A DNA stretch of 64,000 nt from Glutinoglossum americanum (taxonomy: Eukaryota; Ascomycota; Geoglossomycetes; Geoglossales; Geoglossaceae): assembly GCA_020080175.1 (NCBI GenBank), contig JAGHQL010000069.1, positions 1 to 64,000 of the forward strand, written 5' to 3'. Positions 18,575-33,630 of the stretch are shown piece by piece (position 1 is the first letter of the stretch; each line of letters begins with the position of its first letter). The position numbers and the translations under genes were made by a program. The notes beneath the pieces were generated by a model. That model was not told the origin of the DNA. It searched no databases and saw nothing but the letters and a program-made list of their open reading frames with translations.

Positions 18575-19601
18575 AGTAGCGGTTCCATGCGCAGCAATCT
18601 TGCGGAGGTGTGGGAAGACAGCTAAAGCAACCAGCGAGAAGTAGTAACGTTTTTGTTTATGATTGCTTCTGTCGTGGGTCGTGATTTGTGTGTCATGCGG
18701 ATTGCAAAGTTCTCTCGTACATACACTGAAAGGTACATGGAAGCTCCGACCAGCGGCTATCGGCTGCCCCCGCAATCAGATACAAGATACGGTGCCGCGA
18801 CCCCCATCGCCCGTAGCCTCACTCCATGGATGATTTTTGCTCAATGTCCCTATAATTGCCTACATGCACACGGCATGACGGCGACTTTGGGGCGCGGTTG
18901 ACGCCTGGCACGTGGCCGTTCGGGCGACGAAAATCGTGTGTTTCATTCTTTCTTTTTGTCTGAACCGACAGTGTTTTGCGCTGCCAGACTGCTTTGTCCT
19001 TTGTAATGCCTGGTAACTCCTTCACTGATTGGGTCTCTTTCTTTTTTTTCCCATTTCTAATCCTAACCGAGAGGCTTGGTGCGTAATTCATTCAATCCAA
19101 CATCGGCCTTGTTCAGCCGCGTTCCGTGAATTTGTACATGAACTTTACAGCTCCATCTCGAGTTTCCTCCATCCCTTGAGACCTCTGCTCTGGGCGCATT
19201 GAGCTGCTATCTCGTCCGCCTCCCTTCCTAGCGGTCCTCACGAGGTCCTCGCTACAAACCTGCGCACTTTTTTGCGGCGGAAGGAATTCCCACAGACCCA
19301 AAACAGAGCTCCAACCCATCTTCTTGCCACTCTACTCTGCCTCACGATTCTGGCCCTGCAGAGTAACGATTCGCGCCGAGCTTTCACGTCGCGACTAAGC
19401 AGTTCAATCGCCGCGCGACCGTATCTTTTTTTTTTTTAAGACACTGCGCTTGAATCTGCTGCTCGCTACGGCTTCTCTTCACCCCACGTTATGGATGCTG
19501 TAAGCTCCACCACCTACCGAGACCCTGTCTTTTCCGCAATATTTTAGAAAGCCGACCTCTCTGACTTGCGTTCGGACATCTGACAGCTCGCCGGTCCTGA
19601 C
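18575..19601. promoter_or_regulatory. Divergent upstream region of the kinase and deubiquitinase genes
   Basis: About 1 kb between divergent starts. Pyrimidine-rich tracts before 19602 (19420-19490, including a T run at 19427-19438) fit a leader of the plus-strand gene. Small open frames here show no domain. Confidence 0.55.
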
Positions 19602-23669
<4,068 letters not shown>

Positions 23670-24295
23670 TTGCTGGCTGTCACAATAGCAGTTCTTAGTC
23701 ACTTTGAGGAGTTGAGAGCCACCCTGTGTTAGAGCAGCCAATGACAAGAGACATTGGCTACGAAAAGAAAAGAGAACAAACCCACCGGAAAGACTGTGCA
23801 GTTAGCCTATAACAATAGTCTCCCTAATCTATTTAGACTCTTTATATCAAGCAGAGATGACCTCATAAGCGTTTTTTTTTTTTTTTTCCGCCATCTAACC
23901 AGCAGCGTCAATACACAAAGACATGATATGTAAGGAAAAGAGCTGCATACCTTAAGAGACACCAAATCTAGCCACACATAGTGGGGAAGCTGGGAATGAA
24001 TCAGCCATGAGCATGCCTTCGGAAAATAAAGTTGAGGATAAAAGTAAAGAAGGTACGCCCGAGAGGAGGTCAGGCCAAGATTAAATATTAGATATTGGAG
24101 TTAAGGGTCGCCCAATCACCAAGAGGACTTCCGAGGTCTATAGCGTTGCCAAGAGGTTCGCTTGTTCCCCCTTTCGAATTTTTGGTGACATCTGTCAGTC
24201 TCGATCGGGAGCCGCAACACCTCAACCACCACCGATATTATCTACACTCTTTACGAAACCTCCAACACTATCTCCCCCAATTCGTTCTCTTCGCC
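23670..24295. other. Intergenic region between tandem genes
   Basis: About 630 bases separate the deubiquitinase stop from the p24 start. A T run lies at 23873-23887 and a pyrimidine-rich leader at 24200-24295. No gene is seen. Confidence 0.6.
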
Positions 24296-25170
24296 ATGCG
24301 AGCACAAATTTTGGTCTGCGGGCTTCTAGCCTCCCTGGTATCGATGGTATCCGCCACGGCACTGACCTACAAGGTTAGCCCGAACGAAAAATCCTGTTTC
24401 TTCGCGACTGTCGGCAAGAAAAGTGCTAAAGTGGCCTTCTACTTTGCTGTGAGATGACCCGCTCTCATGCTCGCGCCGGCCCTATAGCCATCTCGTTTCT
24501 GTAAATGTGGGATCATACTAATGGATGTTGCTGGACTAGGTACAAGCTGGTGGTGCCTTTGACATAGATTACAGCGTACATGCACCGTCAGAGAAAGCAG
24601 TCCTTGATGGTTTCAGAGAACGACAGGGGGACTTTGTATTTACCGCTAATGAGGTCGGGAATTATCGCTTCTGCTTCAACAACGAAATGAGTACCTTCGC
24701 CGAGAAGACGGTAGATTTCGAAATCGCTGTAGGCCCTTGAACCCCCACTCCCCACCCTCCGTCTCACCCATACGGCCCTTAACCTCCCAAACTAACTTTG
24801 ACCAAACCCGACCCTTAGGTCGAAAATGAACCCCAAGCTCGACTCCCTTCCAAACAAGGCACCCCGCCCGAACAAACCTCCGCACTCGAAGAGTCGATCT
24901 TCAAGCTCTCCGGCCAACTGTCCACGATCTCGCGGTTTCAGAAATACTTCCGGACGAGAGAGAACCGGAATTTCAGCACGGTGCGGTCCACGGAGTCCAG
25001 GATCTTCAACTTCTCAGTTGTGGAGAGTCTGATGATGGTTACGATGGCGGCGCTGCAGGTTTTTATCGTGAGATTCTTCTTTCAGGGAGCAAGGAAAGGT
25101 TGGTTTCCGAAGGAGTTTACTTGGTATGATCGGGAGACCAGGCTAACGATATCCTTCAGGATACGTGTGA
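24296..25170 (+). CDS. p24 (emp24/gp25L/Erp) family cargo receptor
   Basis: A type I membrane protein of early secretory vesicles that helps COPII/COPI cargo sorting. Exons are 24296-24448, 24540-24728, 24819-25098 and 25160-25170, giving 210 aa, standard for the family. It has a signal peptide (MRAQILVCGLLASLVSMVSA), a GOLD domain with the usual Cys pair (KSCFF and YRFCFNNEMS), a short coiled coil (ALEESIFKLSGQLSTI..Q), a transmembrane helix (VVESLMMVTMAALQVFIV) and a cytosolic tail with FFF and dibasic RK near the end (RFFFQGARKGYV). The last exon supplies only three residues and the stop. It looks like the fungal Erp group rather than Emp24 or Erv25; the subgroup is uncertain. Confidence 0.88.
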
Positions 25171-26808
25171 AGCACACTCACTTACACGCGTCCGGGGAGG
25201 GGGGTGATGTCTTATTTTTCCTTGGACATGGTAATATGAGAGACAGATTCGCTCGAGATACATTTTTGGTGCCCTAGACATGATGCTCGGAGTTCTTTGC
25301 ATGGGGGTCACAAAACAAAATGAAACTATTTTCCAGACACCGGAAACAGAGATAATTGCGAGCAAAGCAAATTGATGTTTGGCGAATTGCGGGCTTGCGT
25401 AAGTATTAAATTCGGTCTCTGCGGATTCCCTTTCGTTCTGGCAATTTTTTAAACAGCCCAAAAAATGGGCGATCATGTTATGCAGAACAAACTCCCGCCT
25501 GATTTTTTTTCCTGGTCTCACCCAATTCTTCTGCACCAAGAACCCCCATCCTGCACGCCCCTACCCTTTTAGAACCAAAATACATCAGTCCCAAATAAAC
25601 AGGCCACCTCGACGATCCTTACCCCTTCCTCTCACCCAACTTTCCAAAAAAAAAAAGAAAACCCACATCATCGCCACCGCACTACCGTCATCACCATCAT
25701 CACCACCGACGATCCCCCAGATGGCAAATCATCCCCGGCACCCCCCCGGTCCACCCTAGACCAACACAAGCGGCGATCCATTGCGCACAGAATCCGTTAT
25801 CCGTTATCCATCCATCCACAAACCCGCCATCTCCAAAAAAAAAAAAAACCTAAACACAAACCCCCCCCCCCTCCCCCCACACAAACATACACAAGATTAC
25901 TTTCAGCCGCCCATCCCGCCCTAAGGGGAAGAGCGCAGTCTCGATCAAACGATCGCCCACGGGGAGACGGCCACGCCCCGGTAACGTGCACGACCGTCCC
26001 CCGTGCGCAGGATAACCCGGGCCGAACTCTCTTGCCCCCCGGGATCTCTCGATCGGCTACGGGGAGGCGGAGGGCGGGCAGGGTAGTCGTCGCCCGGGAG
26101 GACGAGGGAAGGTGGAATGGGGATTAGGAGGTGGGTAGATAGACAAGGGGGGGGGAGATGGTTTCTAACGATGTGGGAAAGGGGGGGGGAGTGGGGCTTC
26201 GGAGGCGCCCCCCCTATTCACGTGGGACCGTGCGAGACGGACCGCGGGATAGCAGAATCCGTGGCTTTCACTATTGCATTATTGGTCTCTATAAGAAAAA
26301 AAAAAAACTTTTTTTTTTTCCGGAGAGAACGTGAGCCGCGCCGTGTGAATGTGTGTATGTATGTATGTACAAGGTGGGGGGGTCGTGGATAGGGGGGAGG
26401 GGCAGAGAGAGAGAAGAGAGACGATTACCGCAATGCGCCGCTGAATATGGGAAGGAAAAGGCGAATTGGCCGAAAGAAAAATGCCCGCTTTTGGTTTGGT
26501 GACCCCCCGAAAAAAGGTGCCTGTTAGGGAAGTAGGGGGAATCCCCGGGCCTTTGCCACCTCTAGCTCCATCCGCTCCATGGATCGATCGCTGTATTTTT
26601 AATATGGGCGAGCCCCAACTCCGAAACGCCTGATCGTCGGGCCAAGGTCGTCGGGAGCGCCACGCCCGGGTGGTCCGTGTTACGTCAACCGCACTGTTTG
26701 GTGGAATGCGTGGCGAAAGGAGGAAGTTGGGAATGGGCGATTGTGGGCACGCAATTGCAGTGGTGTAGGTAGGTAGTTAGGTAGCAGGTAGCAGCGTCTG
26801 TCGGCCGC
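25171..26808. other. Long low-complexity intergenic region
   Basis: About 1.6 kb without a supportable gene. It holds many homopolymers (A at 25648-25657 and 25836-25847, C at 25861-25870, A then T at 26297-26319), CATCAC-type triplets near 25685-25710 and G-rich runs (26148-26190). Several open frames cross the runs and are probably chance. It lies 3' of the small minus-strand gene next door. Confidence 0.6.
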
Positions 26809-27220
26809 TTATGCCCGGCGGGCGTCGGCGTTGACGTTTGTCACCGGAGCCGTACGTCTCGCCTGCCCGTGCGGCGTCTGCTCCGGGAACGACCTCCGCG
26901 CGTTCGGGCAGGATATGTCCATTTGCTGCTGGGTGTGCTGGAGCATCATGCTGGGCGTGTGGTTAGCAAGGGGAAAAAAATACAGGTAAACGGGGATGGA
27001 TGGGAGTGATGTGGAATGTCGAGGAGGGAATGCGTGGTAAGTCGACTGTGGTTGGGGTGGAGAGGGCGGGAGCATACCGGGCATACTCAGCCATAGCTCG
27101 AACAGGGTCGTTCATGTTGTACTGGTTGTGGGACATGCGGAATGCCTGGAACGGGACATCCGAGAGATTGTTATTTATGTAGGCGCGGTTTGGAGAGGGA
27201 GCCATAGGTAGAGAAGACAT
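26809..27220 (-). CDS. Small two-exon protein of unknown function
   Basis: Exon 1 is 27220-27078 and exon 2 is 26950-26809. The 127-base intron (GTATGC...GCCCAG) joins AMAEYAR to MMLQHTQQQM in frame and gives 94 aa. The product is hydrophilic, rich in Asn, Gln, Pro and Arg, without a signal peptide or membrane segment. The central piece (MSHNQYNMNDPVRAMAEYAR) looks like an ordered helix and reads like a conserved fungal protein, but I cannot name the family. The gene sits among homopolymer-rich flanks, which suggests long untranslated regions. Retaining the intron would change the frame. Confidence 0.6.
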
Positions 27221-27621
27221 TATTTCGTTCAGTGCGTCAAGATGATTCCGTGTATAAAAAGAAGCAGGTTGCGTGTGCGCGCGTTGGTGGTGGTCAATGG
27301 AATGAACTAGGTAGACAGACAGATGGTAGTTTGCTCCTTCCTATCGGACAGGACGCGACGGAAGACAGAATGCAGAATGATATATACGTGCCCTCGAGAG
27401 GGAAGGGCGGCGCTTTCGTCGTGGTCGGTACAGGTTAAGAAGACGGAGAAACGCAGTCTACGGAGCGGAGGGGAGGGGAGTTGGATTAAGAAGTAGAAAC
27501 CCAGAGCGAATAGCCAGAAGGCAAAGAAGAAAGAGCTCGTCCCCACGGACAACCCACAACCTTCGATCTCACCACACAACCCCGATCTAGACGCCTCGGT
27601 GGTGTCCTAGATGCCGGAGGG
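27221..27621. promoter_or_regulatory. Upstream region of the small minus-strand gene
   Basis: About 400 bases 5' of the small gene at 26809-27220. On the sense strand it is pyrimidine-rich. No specific site was recognised. Confidence 0.45.
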
Positions 27622-28400
27622 TCTCAGGCAGATCACCCACGCAACTAACCAAAGGGCTGAGAGACACCGGGTGTCGAAACAAACCCCCCAACCCCCCCCA
27701 GAGAACCGGACGGAGGAAAAAGAAAAAGATACGTATGCTGACATCACGCAGGTATCAGCCCAGGCCGTCCCATTTGCCCAACGCGCAGCCATCCAGGACC
27801 ACCGTCGGCGCGCGTCACGTCCACATATACGAGAATGCAAGCAAGTACGTACACACACACGCAACGATACGCAGCACCTCCTCGCGCGAGCCTCCCCCTC
27901 CGCCGCGCGGGAGCCGGGGCCACCCGAGACGGGTGCGGATCGACGTGCGCCCGACGGAACAGAACAAGCTCGCAGCGAAAGGGGATCGGCGGGGGGGATG
28001 TCGGCCGGGCGATAAGAGAGCGTTTGGCGAGGAAAAATAAAATAAAATAAAATAAAATAAAATCAAGGTGTATCTGTCTCTGCTTTGATGATAACAACCG
28101 CGCCTTTTGACTCCGTACTCTGCGAGGCATACGCCGCTCAAGAACTCTCTCCCGAGTTTCGCTTCCCGAGTCTAAAACTGCGGGGGCAAACAATGGCAGC
28201 ATCTCTTTTCCCCACTCCGCACCAGGCGACGCTTAAAAAAAAAAAAATAAAGAATAAAAATCCGGGTTTCAAATTTTTTTTTTTTTTTTTTTTTTCTTCC
28301 CGACTACTACCTACATCTACCAAACACAAAAAAACCTTACTTGCTAGTTTTCCAGAACTTTTGTTAATATTTGTCTACTAAATTATAATATTTATAAAAA
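27622..28400 (+). repeat. Duplicated segment, GC-rich copy A
   Basis: This segment reappears in the same direction at 32513-33115. Shared landmarks are CTCAGGCAGATCAC, CGCGGGAGC, CCGACGGAACAGAACAAGC (CCGACAGAACAG in B), CTCAAGAAC, GCTTAAAAAAAAAAAA and CTACTACCTA. Copy A keeps its C and G; copy B has many C-to-T and G-to-A differences and lacks roughly 200 bases. Copy A also has a TAAAA-type array (about 28036-28062) and a long T run at 28271-28295. It lies upstream of the small gene. The plus-strand open frame at 27611-28015 is Arg-rich and not convincing. Confidence 0.75.
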
Positions 28401-29400
28401 GTAGAGAGAAAGAAAATATCATAAATAAGATATGAGATAGAGTAAAAAATATTATTAAAAAAGCTAAACTTATTATTTGATAGTAAAAATATTATTAGAA
28501 AAATTAAAAATTATATAAAAAAAAAATATAAAGTATTAAAAAAAAAACTAATAAACTTATTTATTATAGGTTTATTTTATAATACTGTTGTTATTATGTA
28601 TTGATGTTATTTATGTATTTGCTTAGTAAGCTTACTGGCTTATCTTTTAATATCTTATATATATAAAAATCTCTTCTTACTTTACTTTACTTCTTATATA
28701 ATCTCTTGTCTTTATACTCTTAATAAACTTCTCTTTATAAGAATTCTGACTTTATTTACTTAAATTTATCTAACCAAATAAACTTGTCTAATATACTTAT
28801 TCTTCTAACAGTTTAATACTTTTCTTTTACATTTTATTCATGATATTTTCTATATCTTTTATTTATTAGAATTAAGTTTATTTTTATTATAATCTGTAGT
28901 TAATTATTTAACAAAGTAATTTAGACCTTTACAGCTAGATAACTAACTTGAATTATATAAATAGTAACTTATTTATATGATAATATAGATTTTAAAAACA
29001 TATATTCTTATTATTTTATAATGTTTAGTTTATTGTTAAAAACTTATTATGTATATAAGTAACTTATTAATCTTTTACTAAAGGTTAGCAATTAGTTCTT
29101 TTATATTCTCACTTACTAGAATCAAGTTTATTTTATTTATTTTATATTTTAAACTAAGCTAATATTTAGTAACTTCTAAATTATTAAATTATTTAGTCAA
29201 TTTATTAGTTTTTATATATTTAGACTTTATCTAAATATAAACTAATTAATTAGTTATTTATTATAGTAGCTACTAAGTAAAGACTTAGTTAATATTATAG
29301 TAACTACTGAGTAAGGACTCGGCCTACTACCAAACAAGCTATGGAGAAGAACTAGTTTTAAAAAAAGTCAGTAAAGTATAGAAAAGACTATTCTATATAT
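28401..29400. other. Extremely AT-rich block
   Basis: Nearly all A and T, with almost no CpG and no open frame of note. Such blocks in ascomycetes are usually repeats eroded by repeat-induced point mutation (RIP) and silenced as heterochromatin. No element family can be recognised in this part. Confidence 0.8.
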
Positions 29401-29519
29401 AATATACTAAAGCTGATGACATATAAATAAGGTCTCTATTGGAAAGTCCTTATAATATTCATATAGTTCCCTCGCCACTGGCCATGCCTTCCACTACTGT
29501 CTATGCTCCTATATAGAGT

Positions 29520-29635
29520 TCCTATGATGCTTATACAGTTCCTTTGCTGCCGGCTGTACTCCTATGTAGAGTTCCTATGATACCTATGCAGTTCTTTTGC
29601 TGCCAGCCATACTTCCATATAGAGTTCCTTCATGA
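29520..29635 (+). repeat. Imperfect tandem repeat, unit about 54 bp
   Basis: The block GTTCCTATGATGCTTATACA and its variant GTTCCTATGATACCTATGCA each lead through TGCTGCC to a CATATAGA/ATGTAGA end. A weaker earlier copy begins near 29465. The differences are mostly transitions. Confidence 0.7.
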
Positions 29636-30699
29636 TGTCATTGATGAAACCTTGCAGGCCCCATTCGTATATTACCGGCTTAGTGTATTATATATAGGGT
29701 GGTCCCCTCTATGCTCTGCCAGCCTTCCTCAGGGCTAGCTCTCCTTCTCAGCTTGTTTGGTAGCTCACTAGGCTCTTATCTGGTAGCCACTATAATATGA
29801 GTTCTTCCTTTCAGGGCCGAAGTCCCTTGAGGCTTGGAGTTCTTTACTGATCCTTTTATGTATTCTTCTTCCTATATATTAATAGCTTCCTTATAGGCTT
29901 TGTTTTCTGTTTTTTCCTTTTCGTCATATGGTCGACGTTGTCAACATTGTCAATATTGCCTATTGTTATTGCTTTTCCTTTAGGTTGGCCTGATGACCAC
30001 TTACCCAGTCATATCATTTTTATTAAGTGCTGAATCTTGTATTTTTACCCTCTTCATTCTCACCACTATCACCATTATGTCTGGTGTACCACCCTCTTCT
30101 CCTTCTACCCACGAGGTTTGAACCTCTAGGATTTTAATTAGTCTCCCTCTGCTGTTATCACTTGGCCTTCCTCCTCCCCTTCCTACAACTCCTGCTACCC
30201 GGTTTGATGCCTCAGTGGCCCCCATACTGGGGGTTCCTTCTGTGACTCTGGTTCCATTAACCGTAGGCCACTTGTCACGAATTGCCAGTTCCGGTGTCTG
30301 GAAGGCGTATTGGGTGGATTCTATTAAGACGATACTAAACTAAAGGAAGAAGAGGAGTGTAGGGTGTGAGGAAGTTTATATACACATAGGTATAACACTG
30401 TGTGGCCGCACAGTGCCGGCAAGCCGTACTCTTAACACTGAGGCTCTCTCACTGAACACCAAGGTTTAGCCTTTAACACTATAGCTTGTAGCAGCCACAC
30501 ATTAGCCGCACATAGATCGCCATAGTTGTAACACCACTGAGGTTTTATGGCTATCAACTTTCTGTTCCCTTCCTCTCCTGGGGCCCTGGCATCTCCCTTG
30601 AAGAGGTGGATACACGAGGAGTAGCACATGTACTAGACTAATTCTTAAACTAGTACTGTACCCACAGCCTCTGTCCGCCTCTACCCCTCATTTCTAGAG
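29636..30699. other. Decayed repeat DNA, family not recognised
   Basis: Moderately AT-rich sequence between the AT block and a decayed reading frame. A TGTCACGAATTGCC string near 30275 resembles the start of some fungal LTRs, but no partner copy is visible, so I do not call an LTR. No gene is supported. Confidence 0.4.
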
Positions 30700-31712
30700 A
30701 TGACTTTCTCAGAAGAGAGAGGATTCGCTAGTGACACAGGCTATACACCTCCCTCCTATATGTCTGGTAGTCCAACCCACCCAGCACCCCTCATTATTGC
30801 CTTTGATCTCCTCTCTAGCACTGCCAAGGCCTTCTGTAAGGCCAACGGTATTCTTTTGAAAGCTATTGGTCTTGTGAGGGCTAACTGCTGCCCTTGGTAC
30901 TCCCGTCTGAGTGAAGCAGCCTGCTGGGCAGACCTAGCTTATAGAATGGGTCGTGTGTGTTTTACTTGTACTTAGCATAAGTAGAAGTGTAGTTTGGTAA
31001 GTACTCCTTAATCTCTTTCATGATTCCTTACTAATTATTCTTTAGCTTTGGTCTGCTGTGGCTGCTCTGGGCCTTCCTCCCCTAGTTCCTTGGTTTGTTC
31101 TTTCTCCGAGCCCTTCCTCCTCTAGTCCTCTTCGCTAACCCCCCTTTCTAGCTATTCCTGTTCTCTCCTGTTTGGTTACTTGTACGGAGTTAAAATGTAA
31201 AAAGGGGTCGGTAGGCCCAAAGTTGGAACATCCTACTACTAAGCAGACTTGGGAGAAGAAAGAGGTAAATTAATTGCTTTCCTCCTCTTATCTTACTTGT
31301 TGCTAATGTTCTTTAGCGTGCGATTTTGAGGAGGCCACTCTCTATTCTGAGAGTGGCTTCTGACTCCTCTCTCGACCGCTGCTGCTCCTCCCCTCCAACT
31401 TCCACTTGGTTCTCACCTCTTTGGTCCCTTTGTTCAGTTGTACCTCGTCATTCTTTCTCCTCTCCCCCTACCAGGACTCGCTTTCCTGTCCCTCCCTCCT
31501 CTCTCGCTATTGTTCCAGAGGGCACTCCTTGTTCAGTTGCCCTTGGGGCCTGCACTGCCATACAGAATATCTGTATGGCCTTAAGTGTGGTCCAAAGGGA
31601 CCAGTTCCTACTCTTCAGACAGGAGGCACGCTTCAAGAGGTACCTCGAACTTCTCAAAGAGCTAGTAGAGGGTCTCTGGCATCTTCTAAAGAAGGGTCCA
31701 GAGTCTTAGCAT
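30700..31712 (+). pseudogene. Decayed spliced reading frame in the repeat island
   Basis: Two textbook introns are visible on the plus strand: 30997-31045 (GTAAGT, TTACTAAT, TTTAG) and 31265-31316 (GTAAAT, TGCTAAT, TTTAG). They separate three coding-like pieces. The first includes a Cys-containing stretch (VCFTC), and the last ends in a helical segment (RYLELLKELVEGL). The whole is disabled. I cannot assign a family; it may be cargo or part of a mobile element in this island, so it is treated as a fossil. Confidence 0.45.
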
Positions 31713-31919
31713 GGCTGGCAGGCCGTTTTCCTTGAGGGTCTTGAGAAGGAGATAGGTTCGGTAGAGTGGAGTAGTTTCTTTTTCTCTTCTTTATATATAC
31801 TAGTTTTTAATATATAACTTTTTGCTTCCTCTTTCATGCCTTCTCCTCTTATGACATGTCCTCTTCGTAGCCTTCTTCTGTGACATGTCCTCCTCGTAGC
31901 CCCTCCCCCTTTTATTCTA

Positions 31920-32465
31920 CCACCGTAGGGCTTGACTTCCTTAGGTAAATCTTATGAAAGTCCTTGACAGCTTCAGCTGCATTTGCTATGTCTTTCATTA
32001 GCTACCAGGATACTTCAATCCTTAGGAAGCCTTTCCATTTTATTAGATATTGTAACTTCCTTCTCTTCCTTCATTCCATTGGCTTCAACCGGCTATCTAA
32101 TATCTCTTCCACTTCCTATTCTTCTTCCGCGTCTACTTCTACTGGCCGAGATTTCATGGACCTTTCTCTTTCTGACTCCTTATCAGTATATGGTTTTAGA
32201 AGGGAGATGTGAAATACTGAGTGGTTCTTTATTGTTAATAGAAGTTCTAGTCATTTTGCATTCCTTCTAACTTTTTTTTCAATTTTGAAGAGCTCAAGTC
32301 ATTTGTCATCTAGTTTATCAGAAGACCTCCTTGTAGTAATGTGTCATTGTAGGAGCCATACTTTATCCTCTAGTTTGAAGGCCAGGGTTGGCCCATGTGT
32401 TTTATCGTAATACTTCACCTGTTTCTTCTGAGCTTTTACTAGCGTGTATCGAAGTTCTTTCTAAA
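31920..32465 (-). mobile_element. Ty3/gypsy LTR-retroelement fossil, chromovirus-like
   Basis: Read on the minus strand, this piece resembles the C-terminal part of a Ty3/gypsy integrase (a region like KYYDKTHGPTLAFKLEDKVWL and HISLLKPY) followed by a chromodomain-like segment (YLIKWKGF). It is broken in several places. Protease, reverse transcriptase and RNase H parts were not recognised nearby, so only the 3' end of pol survives. The AT shift suggests an old, RIP-type decayed copy. No long terminal repeats can be assigned with confidence. Confidence 0.7.
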
Positions 32466-32512
32466 TCACCTTTATTCTTTCGGCTCATTCCCTTGCTGCT
32501 GGCACATTTCCT

Positions 32513-33115
32513 CTTAGGTCTCAGGCAGATCACTATATAATCAATACAACTAACACATACATATATACACATATACATACACACAACAATATGTCGCACC
32601 TTATAGCACGAGTCTCCCCCTTTACCACGCGGGAGCTAGAGCCATCTGAAACAGGCGCGAATCGATATATACCGACAGAACAGAACAGAACAGAACAAGC
32701 TTCCAGTAAAAGGAGATCAGCCGGAAGGAATGTATTCAACCTAGTAATAAGAGGAAAAATAAAATCAAAGTATTTGTCTGAGTGGTGCCCCTCCTTCTCT
32801 TTGCTTTGATAGTATATAATAGCTGCATCTTTTAACTTTGTACTCTGTGAGGTATGCGGCTGCTCAAGAACTTTTCTTCCAGGTTTTTACTTCTCAAGTT
32901 TAAGACTGTGAAAGTGAACACAACAGCAGCATCTCTTGTCTACTCCCTGCCATTTCAAGCAGGTGATGCTTAAAAAAAAAAAAATAAAAAATAAAAATCT
33001 GGGAGGGGTTTTTTTTTTCTTTCTAACTACTACCTATATTTCTACTAAATACAAAAAAAACCTTGCTTACTAGTTTTTGAAGCTTTTATTGATTTTTATC
33101 TATTAAATAATAATA
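32513..33115 (+). repeat. Duplicated segment, AT-shifted copy B
   Basis: Partner of 27622-28400, in the same direction. It matches in scattered blocks with many C-to-T and G-to-A differences, lacks about 200 bases of the left half, and has an ACAGAACAGAACAG expansion near 32676-32697. It begins right after the LTR-retroelement fossil and runs into AT-rich DNA, as copy A does. Confidence 0.75.
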
Positions 33116-33630
33116 TTTATATAAAAAATATAGTTAATATTACTTATATTATTTTTACTTACTTTTTTAATATAATATTAATATATTATTAGTATAATAC
33201 TAGTCTTTTAAATACTATTAGATATAATATTATAAATTAATTCTATATTTTTTATAAATAAAGTTAATAGTTTTATCAGAAAGATAATAATTAATTCTAT
33301 TATATATTAAATAAAAATTAAATTTTAGTTATTTATGTAACTATATTATAAAAGTATAATACTATATAATTTAATTATTTATATCACAAGATTAACTTAT
33401 AATATTATTATTATTATAGTATTTTAAACTAATCTTATAATAAAAAATTAAAGTATATTAATATTTAAAAAAAAATAAAACTATAAAAATACAATGAATT
33501 TACTAAGTTGAAGTAAAAAATAATAACTAATAAAAGTTATTTCATCGAAAAGATAATAAAGAACTTTATCTTGTACTATTAATCTTTAGTTTTTTTTAAA
33601 TATATAGGTTGCAGAGAGCTAAGACTCTGG
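33116..33630. other. AT-rich block ending the repeat island
   Basis: Mostly A and T with no reading frame. Composition changes sharply to normal coding sequence at about 33,605, just before the stop codon of the next gene. Confidence 0.75.

Noticed and set aside
27611-28015. 134-codon Arg-rich open frame on plus
   Set aside because: GC-rich composition explains the openness; the frame is lost in copy B and no domain is seen.
27622-33115. Copies A and B as the two LTRs of one element
   Set aside because: The integrase-like fossil lies on the minus strand directly beside copy B, the wrong end for that orientation, and copy A is undecayed.
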